The notes under the pieces are model-generated. The model searched no databases. It was not told where the DNA came from and saw only the letters and a program-made list of their open reading frames with translations. Below are positions 1 to 6,979 of a stretch of 43,941 bases of DNA, piece after piece. The DNA comes from a virus: positions 1-43,941 of the IMG/VR virus record IMGVR_UViG_3300010371_000054, one strand, 5' to 3'. Within the stretch, counting starts at the first letter, position 1; every line of letters starts with the position of its first letter. The translations under genes were made by a program, and so were the position numbers.

Positions 1-462
1 CGTAGCCTAGAGGCAGAGGATATAGAAAAGAAGAAAGAAGAACATTCGTCCGCTTCGCGGCCGGGGAATGAGGATTTCGAAAATCTCAAGAGGGCCTACC
101 CAAGACGCAAGGGAAACTACGGTTGGAAAGCCGCGGAACGGAAATTCAATTCCCTGGTGAAGACCGGGGTGGATCCGAAGGTGATCATTGCCGCTGCTGT
201 GCGCCTTGGTGAAGTCCTTCGACCGAAAGTCGGGACGGAATTTATTCCGATGCCAGCCAGCTGGCTCAATTCGGAAGATTTCATCGAAAGCGCCATTGCG
301 AGCTTCGATGAGGCTCCGGCACCGATCGACTGGGACTCGATTGTGCGCACGTGGACCAAGACCGGCTATTGGTCGCATCAAGCTGGGCCGGATCCTGAAT
401 CGCCAGCTTGCCGTTGCCCGCGTCACATCATCGAAAAGCACAGCTCGGAGGCTAGACAATGA
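1..462 (+). CDS. Phage replication protein, C-terminal part (continues from 43378-43941)
   Basis: Open from the first base to a TGA at 460-462, with no start needed here because the frame continues the ORF that runs off the right end. The part after about position 60 (NEDFENLKRAYPRRKG, then a WKAAERKF stretch and a TEFIPMPASWLNSEDF stretch) resembles the C-terminal domain of phage replication initiators, where a conserved xxAYPxRxG motif precedes a helical domain ending in a WLN motif. A charged, lysine/glutamate-rich linker (about codons 4-20) separates it from the HNH domain encoded at the other end. Joined with the 9-base end overlap removed, the full protein is 338 aa. The stop overlaps the next ATG (ATGA). 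The replication role is inferred from similarity recalled for the family and from position downstream of DnaA-like and GapR-like genes. Confidence 0.8.
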   Translation, partial: RSLEAEDIEKKKEEHSSASRPGNEDFENLKRAYPRRKGNYGWKAAERKFNSLVKTGVDPKVIIAAAVRLGEVLRPKVGTEFIPMPASWLNSEDFIESAIASFDEAPAPIDWDSIVRTWTKTGYWSHQAGPDPESPACRCPRHIIEKHSSEARQ

Positions 463-713
463 GCGTTGTTGAGAACTGCAAGAACTGCGCGTTTGGCGTC
501 CAAGATCCTGGCAGCGTCTACGGGTATCGCTACTGCCATCGTCGTCCACCGGTCGTCTACGAAGGCATTACCGGTCTTCGCTTCGAAGATGTTTGGAGCC
601 ACGGGTATCGCATCGGTTCTGAGGCGAAAGAGATCAGAGGCCCGATCACAGCATGGCCGAAGGTTGGAGACAGCGATTTCTGCGGCGAGTTCGAGCTGAA
701 AGACGCGTCATGA
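459..713 (+). CDS. Small four-cysteine protein
   Basis: 84 aa, start coupled to the replication gene by ATGA (459-462). It shows a CKNC pair near residue 7, a third cysteine in YRYCHRRPP (about residue 26) and a fourth in DFCGEFE (about residue 75). This spacing suggests one metal site (zinc or Fe-S). Similar short CxxC...C...WPxV...DxCGEF proteins are common in phage early regions, but I know of no assigned function. The neighbours are replication-associated small genes in one tight transcription unit. Confidence 0.75.
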   Translation: MSVVENCKNCAFGVQDPGSVYGYRYCHRRPPVVYEGITGLRFEDVWSHGYRIGSEAKEIRGPITAWPKVGDSDFCGEFELKDAS

Positions 714-913
714 TCCGTGATCCCTCAGACGGCACCGTCCGCCCCACAATGCCCTCCCTGGCTTCATTGAAGGACAAATACGGCGAGAACTACGGTCTGA
801 ACGTCAACGTACCGAAACGAGTGAGCACCTTCAAGGCTCCGACATCAGACGAGTTGGCCGCGCACTATGCGAGGTTTGGGTTGGCTTTCAGGGAGAAGGA
901 AACGACGGCATGA
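710..913 (+). CDS. Hypothetical protein, 67 aa
   Basis: The start at ATG 710 is chosen because it overlaps the upstream stop as ATGA. No recognisable domain; hydrophilic with a C-terminal AHYARFGLAFREKE stretch. The DNA for this C-terminal segment is repeated about 300 bp downstream (1176-1194), which marks a local duplication. Function unknown. Confidence 0.65.
   Translation: MIRDPSDGTVRPTMPSLASLKDKYGENYGLNVNVPKRVSTFKAPTSDELAAHYARFGLAFREKETTA
872..890 (+). repeat. 19-bp direct repeat, copy 1 (inside a gene)
   Basis: AGGTTTGGGTTGGCTTTCA, identical to 1176-1194. Here it encodes the RFGLAF part of the 710-913 product. Confidence 0.9.
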
Positions 914-1176
914 GTGAATTTCTTGAAAACCTCAACGAGTATCAACGCGAAACGATCAACCTTGTGCGCCTAGCCTTGTTCTGGTCCAGCCGGACGGACG
1001 TGAAAATCCGCAAGGACGGGCAAGACCTCTGGTTCGAGGCGGATTGGCTGCGGCATGCGCTGGACGCGCTGTGCGGTCCTCATCCTGAAATCGAGCGCCG
1101 TAAGCAGGAAGCCGCAAGGATCAATGCGCAGACGATGATATCGAGTCCAAAATCTGCAGAGTTCGGGCGATCGTAA
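910..1176 (+). CDS. Hypothetical protein, 88 aa
   Basis: ATGA overlap with the gene before. Helical and charged, with a central WFEADWLRHALDALCG stretch. No family recognised. It ends at the point where the second copy of the 19-bp repeat begins. Confidence 0.65.
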   Translation: MSEFLENLNEYQRETINLVRLALFWSSRTDVKIRKDGQDLWFEADWLRHALDALCGPHPEIERRKQEAARINAQTMISSPKSAEFGRS

Positions 1177-1214
1177 GGTTTGGGTTGGCTTTCAAACAAC
1201 GGGAAATGACATGA
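1176..1214 (+). pseudogene. Remnant of a duplicated gene tail
   Basis: Begins with the 19-bp repeat (1176-1194). Read from 1176 it gives RFGLAFKQREMT and a stop at 1212-1214, parallel to the last residues RFGLAFREKETTA of the 710-913 gene. The ATGA start context of the next gene is also reproduced. It has no start of its own and looks like the tail of a duplicated and lost gene copy. Confidence 0.55.
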
Positions 1215-1414
1215 GCGATCACACAAAAGAGGCAAGAGACCTCGTGAGAATGCGGAAATGGTTGATAGCTACTGGCGTCCCATTGGCGGTCTTCAATCTT
1301 GGCTTGGGCCTCTGGTTTGGTGGGATATTTGGGATATCGGCGGCCCTTGGAACGTACATTGCAATGCGGGTTGTTGGCCTGATTTGCGAGCGACACCCCC
1401 ACAATCTGAACTGA
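1211..1414 (+). CDS. Small membrane protein, 67 aa
   Basis: Basic N-terminus (residues 1-17) followed by two hydrophobic stretches, about residues 18-33 and 36-57, so probably a two-TM hairpin in the inner membrane. The start overlaps the stop of the duplicated tail fragment as ATGA. Function unknown. Confidence 0.65.
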   Translation: MSDHTKEARDLVRMRKWLIATGVPLAVFNLGLGLWFGGIFGISAALGTYIAMRVVGLICERHPHNLN

Positions 1415-1437
1415 CGTTCAGGCAAAGGAACACGAGG

Positions 1438-1677
1438 ATGTACACCATCTACGACGAAGATGAATTTGAGACGATCACCCACCATCGACCATGCACGAAT
1501 TGCGGCGGCAATCTCGGCAGGTGTCGCGGCGTCGGTTGCAACGGCTCGTTCGGCATAGGCTCGCGGCGGCGTGCGCCAGATGAAATAAGAGCAATCAAGG
1601 AGAGGCGCCGGCTGGAGCACGAGGATGCCATTCTCGCCGAGGCCGAGGCCATCAGAGCGCGGCGCGGCATCCAATAG
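1438..1677 (+). CDS. Small Cys-rich protein, 79 aa
   Basis: ATG 1438 lies behind an AAAGGAACACGAGG stretch that can serve as ribosome binding site. The N-terminal half contains CTNCGG and GRCRGVGCNG, giving four cysteines in a compact zinc-ribbon-like arrangement (residues 19-37). The C-terminal half is a charged helix rich in Arg and Glu. Function unknown; nucleic acid binding would fit the composition. Confidence 0.65.
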   Translation: MYTIYDEDEFETITHHRPCTNCGGNLGRCRGVGCNGSFGIGSRRRAPDEIRAIKERRRLEHEDAILAEAEAIRARRGIQ

Positions 1678-1702
1678 CCAAACGACAAAGGGGGAATATC
1701 GA

Positions 1703-1933
1703 ATGACGATCCAGCGCCACCGATGGACAAGGCCTCAACTGGCCCTGTTGAAAGAGCTATGGGAGGGCGGGTCTACCATTGAGGAGATCACCGAAGCTCT
1801 ATCGCCGCACACGATCCGCGCAATCAAGGCCATGGCGCACGAGCGCCGGTGGACTCGACCAGCCTTCGGCAAGTCCAAATACCTAGCCTACGCGCAGACC
1901 CATGTTTACCACTCCTACCGATGGACGCTGTGA
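1703..1933 (+). CDS. GcrA/SANT-like helix-turn-helix protein
   Basis: 76 aa. The start is supported by AGGGGGAA ten bases upstream. Residues 7-50 (RWTRPQLALLKELWEGG followed by a STIEEITEAL helix and a conserved ERRW) follow the pattern of the GcrA/SANT-like DNA-binding helices of alphaproteobacteria, where W-x-L-L-K-x-L-W marks the first helix. The full GcrA C-terminal sigma-factor-binding part is absent. With the DUF6456-like gene two positions downstream, it sits just before the late genes, so a role in switching on late transcription is an attractive inference. Confidence 0.65.
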   Translation: MTIQRHRWTRPQLALLKELWEGGSTIEEITEALSPHTIRAIKAMAHERRWTRPAFGKSKYLAYAQTHVYHSYRWTL

Positions 1934-2151
1934 TGAACGAGATAATTGAACGAGTGGCGCGAGCCATCAGGGCAGTAGTTGTCGCGCCTGGATCGCATCT
2001 AGATCAAGACTGGAAGTCGATCGGAGAGCCAGCGCGGGAAATGTATCGGCGCGATGCCCGCGCCGCGATCGATGAAATAGCGAAAGACAAGCAGCCATGT
2101 GGCGTTTGCGGCGGTCCTGTTTTCCCGGAACTGGAGAAGGCCCTGAAATGA
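1933..2151 (+). CDS. Hypothetical protein with a C-terminal CxxC
   Basis: 72 aa, start fixed by a TGATG junction at 1931-1935. The C-terminus carries PCGVCGGPVF, a single CxxC knuckle. The N-terminal 55 residues are helical (VARAIRAVV, YRRDARAAIDEIA). Function unknown. Confidence 0.65.
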   Translation: MNEIIERVARAIRAVVVAPGSHLDQDWKSIGEPAREMYRRDARAAIDEIAKDKQPCGVCGGPVFPELEKALK

Positions 2152-2657
2152 CCATTCACGACCGCCGCTCAACCGACACAATCAAAGCCGGCCAATATGC
2201 CGCTGTCGAGATCGACGATCCCATGGAGGAGGGCGGGAAGCTCGTTGTCACCCGCCAGCTTCGTGGAGACCCTTTGGCCCGACTCCACAGCCATCATCAG
2301 ATCGATGAAGCACAGTATCACGCCGGCCGGGCGTTCCAGCACGATTTCGAAACCGCAGAGCGCGGTCCTCGCGCAATCGACCCGACCAAGGAAGCGGTTG
2401 ACGGCGGCATGATGCCAGAACCTATCACGGAGGCGCAGCGGAAGGCGGCGGTGCGTTTAGGGCGAGTCCATCGGACATTGGGCCAGAACGGCGCCGCGCT
2501 CATCCACGACGTTCTAATCCACGGCAGGACCATATTCCAGGTAGCGACCATCAGAGGCATGTCGGGCGAGCTTGAGATGAAGTACCTCGGCAAACGATTC
2601 CGTGAATGCCTCGACTGTCTGGCGAAATTCTATGGGTTTGCGATGGACAAGTCGTAA
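2148..2657 (+). CDS. DUF6456-like putative regulator
   Basis: 169 aa, ATGA-coupled. From about residue 45 (HSHHQIDEAQYHAGRAFQ) to the C-terminus (helical RECLDCLAKFYGF) it follows the DUF6456 pattern of alphaproteobacterial proteins, in which a helical domain ends in a helix-turn-helix-like module. DUF6456 proteins occur in phages and in the host near GcrA-type genes; the biochemical function is not established as far as I know. It is the last gene before the untranslated gap that precedes the late operon, which suggests a late activator. Confidence 0.6.
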   Translation: MTIHDRRSTDTIKAGQYAAVEIDDPMEEGGKLVVTRQLRGDPLARLHSHHQIDEAQYHAGRAFQHDFETAERGPRAIDPTKEAVDGGMMPEPITEAQRKAAVRLGRVHRTLGQNGAALIHDVLIHGRTIFQVATIRGMSGELEMKYLGKRFRECLDCLAKFYGFAMDKS

Positions 2658-2781
2658 TTAATGTTGCTGGTCCAGCAAATCACTATGTACTGGGTATCAT
2701 CCCAGAAATTCCAAGTTCGGGCCTGTGCTGCACGAGGTCTCTACCATTCAACCCTTGCCAGAAAAATGGAGAGATTGAGCC
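2658..2781. other. Early/late intergenic gap
   Basis: 124 bp without an ORF that I can support, one of the few untranslated gaps in the genome. It holds the two hairpins, and its position directly before the terminase cluster makes it the expected site of the late promoter. I see no convincing sigma70 -35/-10 pair, as would be expected if a phage activator were required. Confidence 0.5.
2664..2700 (+). terminator. Paired hairpins before the late genes
   Basis: Two inverted repeats follow the early operon: TTGCTG-GTC-CAGCAA (2664-2678), and a CTGGG/CCCAG stem that starts at 2690 and closes at 2705, just past this interval. Neither has a clear T-run, so intrinsic termination is uncertain. They may be early-operon terminators or leader structures of the late transcript. 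Confidence 0.4.
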
Positions 2782-2835
2782 ATGAGTGATCCTGGCTTAG
2801 GCGCAGGCCCGTCCCATCTCAGGCTCAGTCAATGA
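2782..2835 (+). CDS. 17-codon ORF, possible leader peptide
   Basis: ATG 2782 behind GGAGAGATTGAGCC; encodes MSDPGLGAGPSHLRLSQ. The stop overlaps the next ATG as ATGA (2832-2835). The ribosome binding site and coupling suggest it is translated, perhaps only to deliver ribosomes to the membrane microprotein. Could be chance. Confidence 0.35.
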   Translation: MSDPGLGAGPSHLRLSQ

Positions 2836-2969
2836 CTGAGCTAGCAGCATTTATTGGTCTGATGACTCTGGCGGTTGTCCTCGCAATAGTGATCCGCCGC
2901 GCTTTCGAATTCAAGGTGAGGTGCCTGAGCGTTCGTCTTCTGTACGCGCAGTGGTGGGATTGTGCATGA
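2832..2969 (+). CDS. Single-TM microprotein, 45 aa
   Basis: MTELAAFIGLMTLAVVLAIV forms an N-terminal hydrophobic helix followed by RR and a basic amphipathic tail, an inner-membrane N-out/C-in pattern. ATGA overlaps link it to the ORF before and the gene after. Function unknown; one of a series of such microproteins here. Confidence 0.5.
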   Translation: MTELAAFIGLMTLAVVLAIVIRRAFEFKVRCLSVRLLYAQWWDCA

Positions 2970-3142
2970 CCAACGTCGTCAACATCCGAGACTATCACCC
3001 CAAGCCAAAGCCCAAATCCATGGATGACATCACCATGGACATGTGGGCTGCACTTACGGCTCTATGGGGATTCCCCTCGCGTGACTGCGAGGTGGTGAAT
3101 CTACCGAAGCGCGGGAATACCCCAAACAACGTAAATGGCTAA
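2966..3142 (+). CDS. Hypothetical protein, 58 aa
   Basis: ATGA-coupled start at 2966. Contains a lysine/proline-rich HPKPKPK stretch and a DDITMDMWAALTALWGFPS segment. It overlaps the next start by 8 bases. Immediately before terminase, so a packaging accessory role is possible; no family recognised. Confidence 0.6.
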   Translation: MTNVVNIRDYHPKPKPKSMDDITMDMWAALTALWGFPSRDCEVVNLPKRGNTPNNVNG

Positions 3143-3383
3143 AAATCTTACCGATATCCGATCATTAGCGCGGGGCCACACAGAGGGCGCATTGGCGACC
3201 CTGGCCAGCATCATGCACTCCGAGGAAGCCCCGCCTGCTGCCCGCGTGGCGGCGGCAAACAGCCTTCTGGATCGAGGGTGGGGAAAGCCGGCCCAGCCTC
3301 TGACTGGCGATGAAGACGGCCCGCCGATCCGCTTCACAAGGATAGAACTGATTGGTGTCCGTCCCCCAGATCAGGATTCCTGA
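3135..3383 (+). CDS. Putative terminase small subunit
   Basis: 82 aa; residues 9-52 (RSLARGHTEGALATLA, then APPAARVAAANSLLDRGWGK) match a short helical family found directly upstream of large terminase genes in rhizobial phages. It would recognise phage DNA and hand it to the large subunit. The assignment rests mainly on position and this pattern; it is shorter than most small subunits. It overlaps the large subunit gene by 32 bases. Confidence 0.6.
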   Translation: MAKNLTDIRSLARGHTEGALATLASIMHSEEAPPAARVAAANSLLDRGWGKPAQPLTGDEDGPPIRFTRIELIGVRPPDQDS

Positions 3384-4665
3384 CAAGCTCGTTCCGGTCT
3401 TCACGGGCGAGGCCATGTATCGCGGCGCCTATGGTGGCCGTGGCTCTGCAAAGACCAGAACATTCGCGAAGATGGCGGCCGTCAAGGGGTTGATGTTCGC
3501 CGAAGCTGGACTTGATGGTGTTATCGTCTGCGGGCGTGAGTTCATGAACTCGCTGGACGACAGTTCGCTTGCTGAGGTGAAGGCGGCCATTCTTGAGGAG
3601 CCGTGGATCTCCGCCAAGTATGAGGTCGGCGAGAAGTACGTCAGGACCAAGGACGGACGCATAAGCTTCGCGTTCATTGGGCTGCGGCACAATCTCGACA
3701 GCATCAAGTCAAAGGCCAAGATCAGGCTATTATGGGTGGACGAGGCTGAGCCGGTCTCCGAAGCAGCGTGGTCTAAAGCCATTCCGACCGTTCGTGAGGA
3801 AGAGGCGGAAATCTGGGTTACCTGGAATCCAGAGCGCAAGAAGAGCGCAACGCATAAGCGCTTCAGGGAAAACCCTCCCGAGGGCGCCAAGATCGTGCAG
3901 ATGAACTGGCGGGACAATCCGTGGTTCCCGTCCACGCTCGACAAGACCAGACGAGACGACAAGGAAAAGCGTCCCGACCAATACGAGCATGTGTGGGGCG
4001 GGGACTTCGTGACTGCCGTGGAGGGCGCCTACTATGCGCCGTTCCTGACAGCGGCAAAGGAACAAAAGCGAATAACGCGGGTCACATTCGACCCGAACAT
4101 GAGGGTGAGGGTTTACGTCGATATTGGCGGGACTGGAGCAAAGGCGGATGCCTTCGCCATGTGGCCGTCCCAGTTCATAGATCGCGAAATCAGGACGCGG
4201 GACTATTACGAGGCTCAGGGTCAGCCGCTCGCCGCCCATCTGCGCTGGCTGCACTCCAAGGGCTACAAGCCGGAGGTGGCGGACATCTACCTGCCACACG
4301 ACGGCGCCACCAACGAGAAGATCATAGACGCCTCGTTTGAGAGCGCGTTCAGGGCAGCAGGATACGACGTGACCGTGATTCCGAACCAGGGCAAGGGCGC
4401 CGCGAAGCAGCGGGTTGAAGCCGGGCGTCGCGTGTTCGGGATGATCTACTTCGACGAAGAGACGACACAGGATGGCCGGGACGCGCTCGGCTGGTATCAT
4501 GAGAAGAAATCGGACGATGATCGTGAAGCATTGCTTGGGCCGGAACATGACTGGTCATCTCACGGCGCGGACGCGTTCGGTCTGATGTGTGTCTCGTATG
4601 AAGATCCGGCGCGGACGGCATCGTTCAACCGGCCGATCCAGTACGCCAACATGGGCATTGCCTAA
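3352..4665 (+). CDS. terL: Terminase large subunit
   Basis: 437 aa from TTG 3352, preferred over GTG 3355 because AAGGA lies 9 bases upstream. Walker A GGRGSAKT is at residues 28-35 and Walker B LLWVDEAE at 126-132, followed by a coupling-type TWNPERK motif. The C-terminal half has an RNase H-like nuclease pattern: VYVDIGGTGAKADAF near residue 260 and HGADAFG near 407 supply the acidic residues. This is the PBSX/Terminase_3-6 type. It pumps DNA into the prohead through the portal encoded next. Confidence 0.95.
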   Translation: MVSVPQIRIPDKLVPVFTGEAMYRGAYGGRGSAKTRTFAKMAAVKGLMFAEAGLDGVIVCGREFMNSLDDSSLAEVKAAILEEPWISAKYEVGEKYVRTKDGRISFAFIGLRHNLDSIKSKAKIRLLWVDEAEPVSEAAWSKAIPTVREEEAEIWVTWNPERKKSATHKRFRENPPEGAKIVQMNWRDNPWFPSTLDKTRRDDKEKRPDQYEHVWGGDFVTAVEGAYYAPFLTAAKEQKRITRVTFDPNMRVRVYVDIGGTGAKADAFAMWPSQFIDREIRTRDYYEAQGQPLAAHLRWLHSKGYKPEVADIYLPHDGATNEKIIDASFESAFRAAGYDVTVIPNQGKGAAKQRVEAGRRVFGMIYFDEETTQDGRDALGWYHEKKSDDDREALLGPEHDWSSHGADAFGLMCVSYEDPARTASFNRPIQYANMGIA

Positions 4666-5222
4666 TGGCTAAAATGACCGTCCTCGACGTGCAAGCCATG
4701 GTCAACGGCGAGCACGCAGGAGCGCTTGCTGCGTTGACTGCGGCCCAGCTCGCCCAAGAGCGCGCCGATGCGATGGACTACTACCTCGGCAACATGTCCA
4801 AGGACATGCCGGCGCAGGATGGTCGTTCCAAGACCGTCTCCATGGACGTGCAGGACACGGTTGAAGGTCTGATGCCGAACCTCATGGAGATTTTTGCTGG
4901 ATCGGATGAGGTGGTCCGGTTCGAACCTGTAGGCCCTGAAGACGAAGAGGCGGCACAGCAGGAGACGGATTACGTCAACCACGTCTTCATGCAGCGCAAT
5001 CCAGGCTTCATGATCCTGTACTCGTTCATCAAGGATGCGCTGCTGTCGAAAGTCGGCATCGTCAAGGTATGGTGGGAGGAGCGGGAGGAGGAGCAGCGCG
5101 AGACGTATTATGGACTCTCGGAAGAGCAGTTCATGTTGCTGTCTCAGGCTGTGTTGATGTCGGACGGGGCGATGAAGATCGTGGAGCATAGCGTGAACAA
5201 CGGGGCGGCAGCAACATCGTGA
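4665..5222 (+). CDS. Portal protein, N-terminal ORF (split gene)
   Basis: 185 aa, start overlapping the terminase stop (TAATG). The sequence (MDYYLGNMSKDMPAQDGRS, a VEGLMPNLMEIF helix, YVNHVFMQRNPGF) is the N-terminal part of a large podovirus portal. The ORF stops at 5220-5222 inside what should be a Gly/Ala-rich linker, and the rest of the portal follows in another frame. Adding one G to the GGGG run at 5202-5205 would join the two ORFs into a 771-aa protein with a GGGS linker. Either a real mutation or split, or a homopolymer sequencing error. Confidence 0.85.
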   Translation: MAKMTVLDVQAMVNGEHAGALAALTAAQLAQERADAMDYYLGNMSKDMPAQDGRSKTVSMDVQDTVEGLMPNLMEIFAGSDEVVRFEPVGPEDEEAAQQETDYVNHVFMQRNPGFMILYSFIKDALLSKVGIVKVWWEEREEEQRETYYGLSEEQFMLLSQAVLMSDGAMKIVEHSVNNGAAATS

Positions 5223-6979
5223 ACGCCTACGCCGCTCCGGAACAGATGGCCCAAGGCGCAGCACCGGCACAGAACGCGCTCGCGCCCATGGCTGCGCCAG
5301 TCACCCACGACGTCACGATTACCACGACCAAAAAGCTCGCCCAAGCCCGCGTAATGGGGGTGCCGCCCGAGGAATTTGGCATCGAACGCGGCGCTCGTAA
5401 CCTCCGGGACTGCAACTACTGCTTCCACACCGTTGTCACCAAGACCGAAGCCCAGTTGATCGGGGAGGGCTTCGACGAAGAGCAAATCAAGGGGCTGTCG
5501 GACTATACCGGCCGGACTGAAATCGAAACCCTGGCGCGGGATTCCGTGCAGGAGCATTTCAACACCGCCTCGGACATCAACACCGCTGCAAGGCTGGTCC
5601 GGATTACCGAGCACTATGTTCGGATGGACTATCTCGGGGATGGCAGGCCCTGCCTGTATCAGGTGATCACCGGAGGTGATAAGGGCGAGATCCTTCGCAG
5701 GGACGGCAAGGACTGCATTGAGAAGTACGATGTGATCCCGTTCGCTGCAACCACTCCGGTACCGATCACGCATCGGTTCTTCGGCCGTTCGGTTGCCGAC
5801 CTCGTGATGCCGTTGCAGCGGGAGAAGACAGCGCTGAAGCGGGGTGCGCTGGATAACATGTACCTGCACAACAACCCTCGCATAGAGGTGCCTGAGGCGG
5901 CGAACGGGCCGAATACGCTTGACGATCTATTGGTATCGCGGCCTGGCGGGATCGTGCGGACCAAAGGTGACGGGGGCATGCTTAAGTGGCAGGTCGTCCC
6001 CGACATCACGTCCTCGATTTATCCCATGCTGCAGTACCTTGATGCGGAACTTGAAACCCGCACCGGCCTGAGCAAGCAGGGGCAGGGGATCGACGCCAAC
6101 GCGCTGCAGAACCAGTCCGCAACGGCTGTGGCGCAGGTGTTCTCTGCCTCGCAGATGCGCATGAAGCTGATTGCGCGCATCATGGCGGAAGGTGTGCGGG
6201 ATATCTTCTCGCTGCTCCACGGGACGATCCGGAAGCACGGCGGGCAGGCGGAAACGGCAAGGCTGCGCAACAAGTGGGTGCAGGTTGATCCGAGGCAGTG
6301 GAAAACCCGCGATGACATGACCATTCATGTCGGGCTTGGGAACGGGGGTAAGGCGCAACAGTTCGCGCAGACCATGGCGCTGGCGAATGTGCAGAAAGAG
6401 TTGATCGCAGGCGGCAAGGCCAATCTGGTCGATGACAGGGCGCTGTATAATACCGCAGCCGAGCTGACCCGGATCATGGGCCACAAGAACCCGGACAAGT
6501 TCTTCAACGATCCGGAGGCGAAAGATCCGCAGACCGGGCAACTGCTGCACCCGCCCGTACCGCCTCCGCCTCCCGAGGCCGTGCAGGTGGCGCAGATCAA
6601 GGCGCAGACAGACCAGCAGAACATGCAGGTGCAGTCCCAGCTTGACGAAAGGGCTGATCAGCGCAAGGCCCAGATTGAGACCACGCAGGCGCAGGCCGAT
6701 ATTGCGACTCAGGACCGCAAGACGAATGCGGAAATGGTCCAGTCCGAGCGCGAGTTCCAGCTAAAGCGCGAATTGGCAATTCTGGAGTTCGAACTGCAGC
6801 GCCAGCTTGAGACCGAAAAGCTGAACATGCAGCGCGAAATGCACCAACAGAGCTTGGCACAGAGCGCCGAGCAGCACCGGCAGGCGATGGAAGCCGGCGT
6901 GTTCAAGGTTGCGCAGGGTCAACAGGCGCACGAACAGAAGATGGAAATGGCGGCACAAAAGCCGAAGGCGGATGACTGA
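5219..6979 (+). CDS. Portal protein, C-terminal ORF (split gene)
   Basis: 586 aa if started at GTG 5219, which overlaps the first ORF as GTGA. It holds the main portal body: RVMGVPPEEFGI, HRFFGRSVADLVMPLQ, and RTGLSKQGQGIDANALQNQS, followed by a wing/crown region. The last 150 residues are a long Gln/Glu-rich coiled coil, likely the barrel. The upstream frame is closed by TAG at 5189-5191, so the break lies between 5192 and 5222. It may be expressed by coupling, or be the 3' part of a damaged gene. Confidence 0.85.
   Translation: MNAYAAPEQMAQGAAPAQNALAPMAAPVTHDVTITTTKKLAQARVMGVPPEEFGIERGARNLRDCNYCFHTVVTKTEAQLIGEGFDEEQIKGLSDYTGRTEIETLARDSVQEHFNTASDINTAARLVRITEHYVRMDYLGDGRPCLYQVITGGDKGEILRRDGKDCIEKYDVIPFAATTPVPITHRFFGRSVADLVMPLQREKTALKRGALDNMYLHNNPRIEVPEAANGPNTLDDLLVSRPGGIVRTKGDGGMLKWQVVPDITSSIYPMLQYLDAELETRTGLSKQGQGIDANALQNQSATAVAQVFSASQMRMKLIARIMAEGVRDIFSLLHGTIRKHGGQAETARLRNKWVQVDPRQWKTRDDMTIHVGLGNGGKAQQFAQTMALANVQKELIAGGKANLVDDRALYNTAAELTRIMGHKNPDKFFNDPEAKDPQTGQLLHPPVPPPPPEAVQVAQIKAQTDQQNMQVQSQLDERADQRKAQIETTQAQADIATQDRKTNAEMVQSEREFQLKRELAILEFELQRQLETEKLNMQREMHQQSLAQSAEQHRQAMEAGVFKVAQGQQAHEQKMEMAAQKPKADD

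Noticed and set aside
1-9. 9-nt cohesive end (cos).
   Set aside because: The matching 9-mers lie inside the replication gene, far from terminase, and the frame reads through; more likely an arbitrary cut of a circle.
7-549. 180-codon minus-strand ORF at the window start.
   Set aside because: Opposite the C-terminal part of the replication gene, which has clear family similarity.
2668-2761. Class II tRNA-like reading on the minus strand: complementary ends with ACCA and a TGGTAGAG D-arm-like stretch.
   Set aside because: The anticodon stem does not form and there is no TTCRANY T-loop, so it is not reported as a tRNA.
3730-4548. 272-codon minus-strand ORF opposite the terminase gene.
   Set aside because: Antisense shadow of a well-supported gene in GC-rich DNA; no start signal or recognisable domain.
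5192-5222. Programmed -1 frameshift in the portal gene.
   Set aside because: No X-XXY-YYZ heptamer in frame in the 30-base window; a one-base deletion or a coupled GTG start explains it better.
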